In this document: positions 1 to 9,066 of the stretch, piece by piece | Layout of the letters: every line of letters starts with the position of its first letter | Numbering within the stretch: the stretch's first letter is position 1 | Notes under the pieces: model-generated | What the model saw: only the letters and a program-made list of their open reading frames with translations | The model's database searches: none | What the model was told of the DNA's origin: nothing | Made by a program: the position numbers and the translations under genes | Source of the DNA: Neurospora tetraspora | Taxonomy: Eukaryota; Ascomycota; Sordariomycetes; Sordariales; Sordariaceae | Direction: 5' to 3' | Length of the DNA stretch: 64,000 nt | Assembly (NCBI RefSeq): GCF_033439725.1 | Contig: NW_026944385.1 | Coordinates: 496,001-560,000 of the forward strand

Positions 1-1197
1 CGGATGTCACCCTCGCATTCTTCCAATCCTTGCGACAGAACACCATCGTGGTTGCGCATCAGTGTCGCATTGGTCAGCCATCACCGCATCTCGATATTCG
101 CTGGGCAATCGACAGGATGAATCACACAAGTCGGGCATCGAATGTTTTGTTGGCGCAAGGCTCGGCATCATGAAGAAAAAAAGCCTGATCCCATGACTGC
201 GGAAAACCAATGATTATCCGTCATGGTTCCTTGGAGGGGGGAGGTTGTTTTGTCAAGACTGGCACATCTAAGGAGAAGCGTCATTGGTCAGTTTTTGGGT
301 GACTGGCATGCTGTGACACCCCTGCAAAATGACGTAGCGCATCGGGGGTGAGCTTCCTACACTAACAGCGTATGGTGAGTACCTCGGCAAAAACTGTTAG
401 CAATCACATGGTGGTCAAGATCCCAGCCATCCAATCATTCCCCGGTCGTCAGCAATGTTTTCTCTTTACACCGACGTCAGAACAGGCACGCATTAGCTCT
501 CGGGAAGGATTTACAGGGATTGGATGAAGGGTCTTTCGTTTCTTCTTATTCACGTTTTGCTGGGACGAGGGCATCAACGGCATGTGGATGGTTCAATGAG
601 TGAGTGCCCGCCCCGGAGACCACCATCCATCACACGCTCCGGTTGCACGACAGACAAGAGTGATGTCGGGAAAGTGACTGGAGAGGAGAGACTTGGCAAG
701 CATGGCGAGCATGGCACCTTACAAGGCAGGAATGATGGATGATGGTGCTGGCCAGTTGTGTTTGGTCAATTGCGGTGTACAAACCTGCCCAGTTCTTGGC
801 CATCCGTTACATTCCACCACATTCTCGTTGGTGACTGGTTGGGATGAGCCTATCAATGACGGTGGGAGGACAGGCAGTCAGGGAAAGAACCAAGCCTGAG
901 ACGAGGCAGACAATGACAAGTGAAGTGAATGGGCAACTACGGTAACTACATTGCTCATTCCCAGTCCTTCTGCCCACTTCTACACATTCCATCCGTCACC
1001 AGATTTAAGACCAGCATTTCTCCCTCCCACTCCCATTCCTTCACCTTTACTCCTTTTGCTTCCACACTGTTTATTTGCAACAACAACGCAGGACGGTCAG
1101 CCTACCATCATAAAGCCAGCAGCATCAACAAAGATCAACAGTACCTACACTTAATCACCTTTCAATAATCGTAATCTAAAACACCAAATCAGTCACA
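1..1197. other. Intergenic, 5' flank of the MARVEL-like gene
   Basis: No coding region was recognised on either strand; the short open frames here have no family-like composition. The last 200 bases are rich in C/T and CA, as usual for a fungal promoter and 5' UTR leading into the ATG at 1198. No clear TATA box was seen. Confidence 0.5.
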
Positions 1198-1765
1198 ATG
1201 GCCTTCGGACGCGCTCCCCGCACCACTCACACGACGACCACCACCACCCATGGTACCCACCACGCCGACCGTCGCGGCGTCTTCCACCCGATCCTGACGC
1301 TCAGCAACATCCTGATCTGGCTCTCGTCCGTCATCGTGCTCGGCATCTCGGCCTACGAGATCCACCAGATCAAAAAGTACGCCGGCTCGAACGCATGGCC
1401 GGGCAACCGGCTGGTGTACATTCTGGTCATCGCCGTCCTCACCGTCGCCTTCTTTTTGCTCTCGTTCATGCTCCACCCGCGCCCTAGCTACAGCTTGCTG
1501 TTCAACCTCATCTTCAGCTACCTCTGGCTGGTCTCGGTCGTGTTCGCTGCTGAGAGTTACTCGAACCGTTATGTTCCTTCTATTTGGCATGCGTTGGAGG
1601 CTTTTACGTTTATTGCTTTGTAAGTTTCCAGTTTCGGGTGTGCTGTGTATTCCTGTGACGAATTGCTAACAATGTTACAACTATAGCTTCGGCCTGTTGT
1701 TCAACATCCTCTACACCTGGTGGCAGTGGCACCGCGCTACTCCCCGCACTGCTGCTGTCGTTTAA
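1198..1765 (+). CDS. MARVEL-like four-helix membrane protein
   Basis: Two exons, 1198-1619 and 1687-1765, split by a 67-nt intron (GTAAGT donor, CTATAG acceptor), giving 166 residues. The N-terminal 27 residues are Thr/His-rich and hydrophilic. Four hydrophobic segments follow, at roughly residues 32-52, 66-88, 97-118 and 133-154, the fourth crossing the splice junction (frame reads FGLLFNILYTWW after it). Four helices in about 170 residues with short loops is the plan of fungal MARVEL-domain proteins, which associate with membrane microdomains, vesicles and the plasma membrane. The assignment rests on topology and size, not on a diagnostic motif, so another small tetraspan family is possible. 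The start is the first ATG after a CA-rich leader. Confidence 0.75.
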
Positions 1766-3202
1766 GCTCGCTTTGTGAGGTGACGAAGCCCTGCTGCTGT
1801 GCTCATGGAGAGTGGACAAACGATGCAAGCAAACCAAACGAGGTTACCGATGCAGCTACCCGTATGACGTGATGACACACTTGTGTCTGCGACGACTCTG
1901 ATGACAGGTGGTGGAAGTGAGAGACGGACTGGAAGAACCGGGAGAACTGGATACCTAGGGCCTTGATGGTCTTTGTTACGACTTGATGATATCGGACTGG
2001 AAGTGACGGCGAGGAATGTTTTCTTTTAATACCCAATACCCCTAATACCCAATGTTAGCAAGGCGATGGCGGAGGATGGCAGCAGGATGGAGTAACGGCT
2101 GTTGATACGGATACCCTTTGATGAAAATCTCATTCTCTTTCCATGAACTTCCACGAGCTCGCTCTACGCTGACAGAATTGTCTGCGAATGTGAAAATGCG
2201 TTGTTGCGCCATGTACTCGTAATCACCCAATGTCTTAGATGTCGGCACTTGCCCGTTGCCGTACAGCGAGCCGCTGTTTCGATCTTCTGGTGCCTGCTGA
2301 GGTCTCACAAGAATACATGCGGAGAAACTACTATTACGCAACGAATGCCGCTCGGGCATTTATTCATCTCCCATCCTTTGTCCCCCAACGCCCATTAATC
2401 CAAGCCACTCCTCAGTTCCTATCGATTCCTTACCATGACATCTCAAGAAACACTATGCAAATGACTAGTCTTCCCCATGTTCGTTCTCCTGAAGATACCG
2501 AGCGGACCTTCGTTCTTCAGCTGCTCACCCTCGTCATACCTTATCTCCCCTCCTCAAAATTTCATCCCATCTTTCCTCCTCCTCCTCCCCTCGCTTGGTC
2601 CCGTGCCGTGTCCCCTGTCCAGCCCTGACCAACCAGTTACTAGGTATATGTATTACTTCAACCGCACCAATTCCCAACACCTCCCAAGGCAGGTAGGCCG
2701 CGACCTCCCGGGGCTGAATGGCGCAGTGGTAGTGGCCCTACCCTCCTGCCCTCCCATGCTGAGCCTTGACGAGTACGAAACGTAAGGCGTTCGAACCAGT
2801 GGAGTAGCTACTGTCTTCGCTTTTTTTTTTTTGTTTTTTTTGCCCTTTTTTTTGCCCTTTTTTCCCTCTAATCTTCCTTTCTCGCTCGGGAACAGGAGAA
2901 TCAATTTCGCTTTTTACCTATTATTTATCATATGCCTGCTTGCTTCTTCTCCTTTCGCTTCCTTGCCTTTTCCCTTGTCGAGCCATTGCGCTCGCTATAT
3001 CGTATGGAAGGTATGGTATGTAATGCATGCTAATAATTACTATTAATTATCCTGAAGTATTACAGTATCCTAAACCCCAAATGTACATCCCACCTCTATC
3101 CACCACCTCCCGGGGCCTATGTACTAGCCTGCCCTGAAAAGCACAGAGCAGTCAGTCGCAAGACAGACTACTGACTAGACAGTCAACCCGAAGAAGAAGA
3201 AG
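1766..3202. other. Intergenic with Pol III-like block near 2.7-2.8 kb
   Basis: No protein gene was recognised. The interval holds the 3' flank of the MARVEL-like gene, the tRNA-like block listed separately, T-rich tracts around 2819-2870, and a GAA-repeat run (about 3189-3222) into the end of the next gene. Confidence 0.5.
2712..2835 (+). other. tRNA-like Pol III relic (A box, B box, T-run)
   Basis: A block starting GGCTGAATGGCGCAGTGG matches a tRNA A box, and GGCGTTCGAACC about 70 nt later resembles a B box. A run of T's starts at about 2819, as expected of a Pol III terminator. I could not fold it into a cloverleaf: the T-stem halves do not pair and no acceptor stem closes. It may be a decayed tRNA gene or a short tRNA-derived retroposon. 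The A-box side resembles methionine tRNAs, and a CAT triplet lies in between, but this is weak. Confidence 0.3.
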
Positions 3203-4981
3203 TTACGAAGAAGAAGAAGAAACACTCAGCAAATGCCCCACAGCACCCATCTCATCAGTCGAATACAGCGCCAAAAAGTGCGTCTCATTCAATGAAAACA
3301 AACCAGGCCAATGACTCCCCACCCCCGCCACCGTCTCCGCCTGCCCCGTCTCCGTCCACGTTTTGCCTTGATCTCTGCTAGTGACAAGCTTGGTATACGC
3401 CCCATCAATTTTCCGTAAATCCGTTCCCTCGTTCGTCAGGAAACTTGTTACGAGCGTGTCCCCCACCAAATAAACCTGCGGCGCGCCGGCCCATTTTTTG
3501 TCCTTTGCGACGTACACCGTTTGCCGGTCGGACCAGGTAAGTCCGTCGTCATGAGACAAGACGCGAGCGATGCTAAAGGTTCCGTCGTGGGGGGAGGTTG
3601 TTTCGAAAACGCAGATTAATTCGTTTTGCTTGCAAGGGGAGGAGGAGGAAGAAAAAAAGGGAGAAACGCCCGTCATTCCGTCTCTCGAGTTTTTGTTGTT
3701 GGAGACTAAAATGGGCGGGTCCGACCAGGTTTTTCCCTGGTCGGTGGAAAAGCGCATCAGGTTGTCTTGGGAACTGGCGGAGTTTTCGGACGAGTAGTAA
3801 GCTTGGATTGTGCGGCCGTCTGCGGCTAGGCGCAGAAAGGGTTCCCAGAGGCCGTTTTTGTCTGAGGGAGAGGCAGAGGCAGAGGCGGGCCGTTCGTCGA
3901 TGTGCGAGAGGAAGGACCAGGTAAGCCCGCCGTCGGAGGAGGAGCAGACGGTGAGGCGGTAGTGTGTGTAGCTGAAACCCGTGGGGGAGGGGGCCAAAGA
4001 GTGGTTCCGGAAGGCAAAGAGGATGCGACCTGACGGCAAAGCGAGGGGCATCGCGTTGTCGAGGTCTGAGGTCCCGTCGGAGGGGCGACGGGTTACTTCC
4101 CCTAGCCGAGACCAGGAGGCGCCGGAGTCGGTTGACAAGGAAACGCGCAGGACGCGGTCGGGGCCGGAGGTGGCGGCGTAGCCGGCTATGATGCGCGAGG
4201 TGTCGGGGTGGCCGTTGGAGTCGTAAAGGGGAGAAGCGCGGATGTAGACGCCGGCGGGATCGATTTGGATGGGCGCGGCCGCGACGCGGATTACACCACC
4301 ACCCTGTGGTGGTGGGGATTGCGACTGCGACTGTGCAGCATCTCGTCGAAGGTCTTCGTGTGCCCATGGCCGGTGGTGAAAGGCGTCGCGGAGGTGTTGG
4401 GCTAGTGGACCGCCGGAGACCATGTTGGTGAGGAAGCACATGAGGAAGACGATGCCGAAGATGAAGCGGAGGAAGGTGCGTGGGTTGTGGATGAGAGAAA
4501 ACATTTCTTTGTGTTGGGCGTCGGGATCGGGGTAATGATACTGGGAGGGACTGGATCTCGACGAAAGGTCGTACAGATGGTACGGGTACGCTGGGAAAAG
4601 ACCGTCACTGCCGGCCGTGGTGGTACGGTGACAATAACGGTATCGGGAACCGTGAGGACGGGATCGAAGGGGGGTGGGACTTCCAAGGAAGCCGTAGTCG
4701 CTGTTGCTGTCGCTGGCACTGTCGTCGTATGGTGGGTCACGATCCACATCACAGCTGACTGGGGGAGGAACGGGAGGTGATCGTGATCGTCGAGATATAA
4801 GGGGATCATCCAGCCGTTCTTGATCGTCGGCTTCGTCGGCTTCAACTTCTTCTTCGTAGACCTGGACCTCCAGGGTCTTGGAAGTCACTGTGGGAGACGA
4901 CGACGATCTTGCGGATCGGATGGACACATCCATCGTGAGAGGGCGGCCACGGGATGATGGAGAAAAAGAAAAGCTTTCCAT
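3203..4981 (-). CDS. Membrane-anchored BNR/Asp-box glycosidase-like protein (GH93/sialidase superfamily)
   Basis: Single exon, 592 residues from the ATG at 4981; the frame stays open upstream, but only a TTG lies there. The first about 165 residues are Ser/Asp/Glu/Pro-rich and look cytosolic. One hydrophobic segment follows (about 168-190, FLRFIFGIVFLMCF), so topology is probably type II. The rest is a six-bladed-propeller type domain with at least five Asp boxes (S-x-D-x-G-x-x-W): STDSGASW, SSSDGGLTW, STDQGKTW, SHDDGLTW and SRDQGKTW. The block DNAMPLALPSGRILFAFRNH is of the kind seen in fungal GH93 exo-arabinanases and neuraminidase-like proteins. Expected role: an exo-acting glycosidase facing the secretory lumen or cell surface; the substrate cannot be read. 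The membrane anchor is unusual, as most GH93 enzymes are secreted. Confidence 0.8.
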   Translation of the reverse strand: MESFSFSPSSRGRPLTMDVSIRSARSSSSPTVTSKTLEVQVYEEEVEADEADDQERLDDPLISRRSRSPPVPPPVSCDVDRDPPYDDSASDSNSDYGFLGSPTPLRSRPHGSRYRYCHRTTTAGSDGLFPAYPYHLYDLSSRSSPSQYHYPDPDAQHKEMFSLIHNPRTFLRFIFGIVFLMCFLTNMVSGGPLAQHLRDAFHHRPWAHEDLRRDAAQSQSQSPPPQGGGVIRVAAAPIQIDPAGVYIRASPLYDSNGHPDTSRIIAGYAATSGPDRVLRVSLSTDSGASWSRLGEVTRRPSDGTSDLDNAMPLALPSGRILFAFRNHSLAPSPTGFSYTHYRLTVCSSSDGGLTWSFLSHIDERPASASASPSDKNGLWEPFLRLAADGRTIQAYYSSENSASSQDNLMRFSTDQGKTWSDPPILVSNNKNSRDGMTGVSPFFSSSSSPCKQNELICVFETTSPHDGTFSIARVLSHDDGLTWSDRQTVYVAKDKKWAGAPQVYLVGDTLVTSFLTNEGTDLRKIDGAYTKLVTSRDQGKTWTETGQAETVAGVGSHWPGLFSLNETHFLALYSTDEMGAVGHLLSVSSSSS

Positions 4982-6104
4982 TGTTCCCTTGACACACAAT
5001 TTGTTTGTTATTCCTGAAACTCTCAACTCATGATCCTAGCACAATTGAAACGAGCAAAGGATAAAAAGGGAAAGGACAAGGCCAAACCATTCATTCCATC
5101 TTTGTTTGCGATTGCAGTGGTCACGGATCCCGTGGTCCCAATGCGTATCGGCATAAACCATCCAAGCCATCTGTGCCATCCTAGAACGCCACAGCGAGAT
5201 GCCCGTCGGCAGTGGTCTGCATTGATACGGGGGCATGGTGGATGCAGGTGCACGGCATGATCTGTGAACCGTATTTCAGGAAAAGTGCATCTCCCACTGT
5301 TTTGTTTGCATTTGCGGTGGCACGTGTTTGTGCTGGTGCTTGATCCCCTTTTGAATTCCGGATGATCATGAGCGTCCTTGGGTCTGGCGGGCAATCAAGT
5401 TGGATCAGCTGTCGATTGCAGCTTGCCCGGACACAGGATTCTCTCCGCAACAAATCGGTCGAGGTAGTTAAAAAAAAAAAAGGAAGCCGTCTGAACGACG
5501 ACAACGTCACCGATGAACAGCCGGCGATCGGGAACGTCAACGACTGACGATGTGGAGTAAATGCAGGGCGGTTCGACGATCCGTGACGGTGACAGCGATG
5601 ATTGTCGATCAAGATCAGGTCCCCTTGATGATCTTGCCAAGTCATGAGCTAGAACGCTCTTCGGGGCTGAGGAAGCAATCATCGTTCCAATCTGTTGTCC
5701 AGAAGCCGACCTCGATTAGCAATGTTCTTATGCGAGGCGCGGGGCTTGCGTGAGTGGCTGTTGGTACGAAAACAAGCTCCTGCTGCTCATAGCCTCATGC
5801 AGGACCTTGCGATAATGCGTCTGCCCACCCATGATCAGTCAGTGCACACGATTTCTGCATTGCAAGAGAACAACACGGGTGGCTTGCTACCTATTCACGA
5901 ACTTGGCCTTGCTGGCGACTGTTCCCAACCGTGTTACGATGGCGACAGGCAAGTGCTGTGTTCTGCGCCGACACAAGATGTTGTCCGAGACAAAAACTAT
6001 TGATGGTATCCAAAAAGCTTGATTCATTCTTCATAACGTCGTGACACAGCATACTACTACTAGTACACTACTACTACATCATTAGGTATCTCCTCCACTT
6101 CCAC
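4982..6104. other. Intergenic between two minus-strand genes
   Basis: Promoter region of the Asp-box gene and 3' flank of the dehydrogenase gene. Only a poly-A run near 5470 and a short ACT repeat near 6053-6077 stand out. No gene was recognised. Confidence 0.5.
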
Positions 6105-7472
6105 TTATTCGTAGGTCGTCAACTCGGGAGTTCCCGGAGCCCGAGGCAGAGAGAACTTGGTCTCGACGAAGACCTTTTGCATGGCGTCCTCCTTTGCATC
6201 AAACTTATGGTAGACCTTGTCCATATCATCCAGGCGGACACGGTGGGAAAGCATGATGGTGGGATCGAGGGTGCCGTCGCGGATCTTCTGCAACAATTCT
6301 TCCCAGTACTTGTGCACAGGTGCCTGGCCGTTTCCAATGAGGCGGATGCCGCGCTGCATGAGAGAGCCGACGTTGAAGTGGTTGGTGTAGCCGACATAGA
6401 CACCGGTCAAACCAACTCTGCCGTAATTCCTCACACCCTCGACCATCTCGTTGATGATCTCGCTGGTATCTGTCTCGGCGCCAAGCTGCATCTCAAGCCA
6501 GTGCAACCAGCCCTTGGCATACTCTCCGGCCGCGCAGTCGATGGCGACATCTGGGCCGCGACCACCGGTCAACTCCTTCAACTTGCTAACAACCGTCTCC
6601 TTGGTGGTGATTCCATAGCTGAGCTGCTTGAAGTCAACCAACTGGAGCTTATCCTGGTGCTCGGCTGGCCAGCGGCTCTTGACGAAGGAAAGTCTCGGCT
6701 CCGTGTCGACGTAGATAACCTTGCTGGCTCCCTCCCACAGCGCGTAGACGCCAACCATCTGGCCAACCGGACCACCACCAAAGATTGCGACGGCATCGCC
6801 GGGATACACGGCGGTATCCTTGACGGCGTTGTAAGAAGTCGGAAGCACGTCGGAAAGGTAGAGGGCCTTCTCATCGGGAACGTCGTCGGGGATCTCGAGC
6901 ATGTTGACATCGGCCAGCGGCACACGGACGTACTCGGCCTGGCCACCGGCGAAACCGCCCGTCAGGTGGGAGTAGCCAAAGATGCCAGCGGTGCGGCCGC
7001 CGTACATGGCCTTCATCTGGGTGTTGGAGTTGGTGACCTCGCACTGGCTGGAGAGTTTGTTCTTGCAGAAGAAGCAGTCGCCGCAGGCAATCTGGAAGGA
7101 CACGACGTAGCGCTTGCCGACCTGGGCCTTCTTGACGGCCGGGCCGACCTGGTCGACGATACCGCAGAACTCGTGGCCGAGGATGTCACCCTTGTTCATC
7201 TGCATGACGGCGCCGTGGAAGAGGTGCAGGTCGGAGCCGCAGATGGTTGAGCCGGTGACCTTGAGGATGACGTCGGTGGGCTCGACGATCTTGGGCTTGG
7301 GGACCTCGACGACCTGGACCTTCTTATTGCCCTCCCAGACGAGGGCCTTCATGAGCTGGGAGGCATCGCCGGTTCCCTTGTCGGGGTCGTAGGTGGAGAT
7401 GTCCTGCTTGATTTGTTCGGGGCCGTGGCCGACAATCCTTTCGACGCCGTAGGCTAATTGAGCAGTCGCCAT
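6105..7472 (-). CDS. Zinc alcohol dehydrogenase, formaldehyde-dehydrogenase-like (MDR family)
   Basis: Single exon, 455 residues. It is a zinc-dependent medium-chain dehydrogenase. Catalytic zinc ligands are visible as C78 (STICGSDLHLFHG) and H100-E101 (LGHEFCG). The four structural-zinc cysteines are C130, C133, C136 and C144 (CGDCFFCKNKLSSQC). The Rossmann motif is GGGPVG near residue 237, and the following acidic YVDTEPR favours NAD over NADP. Length and the long C-terminal half fit the glutathione-independent formaldehyde dehydrogenase-like group rather than class III ADH. A 40-residue extension precedes M41, from which the core aligns; M41 is an alternative start, but the ATG at 7472 sits well after the TATA motif at 7578-7584. 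Likely role: cytosolic aldehyde or alcohol oxidation and detoxification. The exact substrate is unknown. Confidence 0.9.
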   Translation of the reverse strand: MATAQLAYGVERIVGHGPEQIKQDISTYDPDKGTGDASQLMKALVWEGNKKVQVVEVPKPKIVEPTDVILKVTGSTICGSDLHLFHGAVMQMNKGDILGHEFCGIVDQVGPAVKKAQVGKRYVVSFQIACGDCFFCKNKLSSQCEVTNSNTQMKAMYGGRTAGIFGYSHLTGGFAGGQAEYVRVPLADVNMLEIPDDVPDEKALYLSDVLPTSYNAVKDTAVYPGDAVAIFGGGPVGQMVGVYALWEGASKVIYVDTEPRLSFVKSRWPAEHQDKLQLVDFKQLSYGITTKETVVSKLKELTGGRGPDVAIDCAAGEYAKGWLHWLEMQLGAETDTSEIINEMVEGVRNYGRVGLTGVYVGYTNHFNVGSLMQRGIRLIGNGQAPVHKYWEELLQKIRDGTLDPTIMLSHRVRLDDMDKVYHKFDAKEDAMQKVFVETKFSLPRAPGTPELTTYE

Positions 7473-7577
7473 GGTGTGTTTTCGTTTTTTGTTTGTGTTT
7501 GTATTAAGTCGTGAGTATGGTGTTTTGTGTTGGGGTGCTGCGAAGATGGAGATGTTAGGGGAAGGGTTACCGAGAAC

Positions 7578-7584
7578 TTATATA
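7578..7584 (-). promoter_or_regulatory. TATA box of the dehydrogenase gene
   Basis: TATATAA on the minus strand, about 105 bp upstream of the ATG at 7472. That spacing fits a TATA box plus a short 5' UTR. No other TATA-like word lies nearer. Confidence 0.5.
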
Positions 7585-9066
7585 GCCACCGACCACGAGG
7601 AGAACGTTCACGACGTCAGAGAGCCAACCAGGCAAAAGCATGGTACCGAATGAGGAAGGATTCGCATAACGCTAATATCAATTCCTCGTCATCGTCCCTT
7701 CTGTTCTCGGTCTTTGTTGTTGTAGGGCCCTCTCGGCCCCGCGTAGAGTGTCATTTTGAGAAGGAGCACTACGTCATTGATATTTGGAGCTCTTATCGCT
7801 ATCTTATCACTGATAAGCGGAACGATCAACCGCCAAAGTCATGATGCTTGGCAATGCTTTTCTCACGACAATCACCGAAAACGCAACCATGTTCACGGCA
7901 GTTCAACAGAGTGGAATTCATGAAAAGAACGGACCGTTTCGATTTATCGACTACAAAATTTACCGTCCGAATCTCACATGTCTCTGGCTCTCGAACCTGA
8001 TGGCCTCTTGGTTGGAGGTCGAGGTTCTGGCATAAGCGAATAAGAAACACGTTGAGGAAGTGGTCTGTGCACTCCTTCTCCCATCCCACTAACAATTCCC
8101 ACCCAGAACATTTCTCGTCCCTTTCCATCTTTCACCACTGGCATCCGATGTTCACCTATCCAACTTCAATCCCACGTCAACAGACCCCATCTGGATGTCT
8201 CTCGGACGAAGCCGTCTGATTGACCTGCAGGTCGCGTCAGAACTCGCAGTGTCATCCGCCTTCTTTGCCCTTTGCAAGAGGTTGTTCTTGGGAGTCATCC
8301 TGGGGATATTCCCTCGTCAACTGACTGACATTGCTTTACGGAACGTGTTGATAAAGTTCATGAGATTCTTTACTAACATTGCTTTACAGAACGTGTTGGT
8401 TTCAAAGTGCTAACGACCGCCCGTATGCTGACGTTCGGTTAATAATCTGGGGGACATATGAGATTCCGATACTGTTCTCTCCCGAGTCTCTGTATCCTGA
8501 AGGGTACACTTCCGCGCGGCGTGCAAAAACTTGTCCTTGGAACCGGCGCGGTCCTACGGAAATGACAAAAGATCTGATAGCCGGATATTTTACGGGCTCA
8601 TTCAACGTTACATAAGAAGGACGTAATGCTCGGAACGCCCGACTCCTGGGAATCCATCATGAGGCTCTTCTGTCGGAGCTATACTGTGGTAGGTAAGCTA
8701 GATACGTGACAGGTCGAAAGGAGGAAATCGGTTCGGTCACACACCAATCACAGCGTCGCCCCATCATTGCGCGGAATGGAATCCTACGGCCATGCTCACC
8801 TTGATGGTTCCGTCTACAACAGTGACTTCTCATCGGGCTGTCGGCGTTTAGCAGTACGTAGCGCTGGACAACTGTCGCTATCTCAGCTTCATGTTGCCAA
8901 GCTCCAAGCCACTGTGGAAGGGTAGCACTCATGCAACCGTCCATCCCCGGATATGAGCTCGGCTTCCATCAACACGACAACAAAACATCACATATATCAT
9001 CCCCTATCCATAACCCATACGCTGTTTGTGACTTTCGGCATACTCTTGTAAAAGTTGTGTTGCGCC
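7585..9066. other. Divergent intergenic region between dehydrogenase and Zn2Cys6 gene
   Basis: Shared upstream region of two divergently transcribed genes. It contains a 23-bp direct repeat, ACATTGCTTTAC followed by GAACGTGTTG, at 8328-8350 and about 8376-8398. The copies differ at about one base and lie 48 bp apart. No gene was recognised. Confidence 0.45.
8328..8398. repeat. Short direct repeat, two copies 48 bp apart
   Basis: Two nearly identical 23-bp copies (ACATTGCTTTACGGAACGTG... and ACATTGCTTTACAGAACGTG...) with a 25-bp spacer. This could be a small duplication or paired binding sites in the divergent promoter region. Confidence 0.5.

Noticed and set aside
6177-7250. 357-codon plus-strand frame opposite the zinc dehydrogenase
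   Set aside because: Shadow of a conserved, codon-biased gene on the minus strand.
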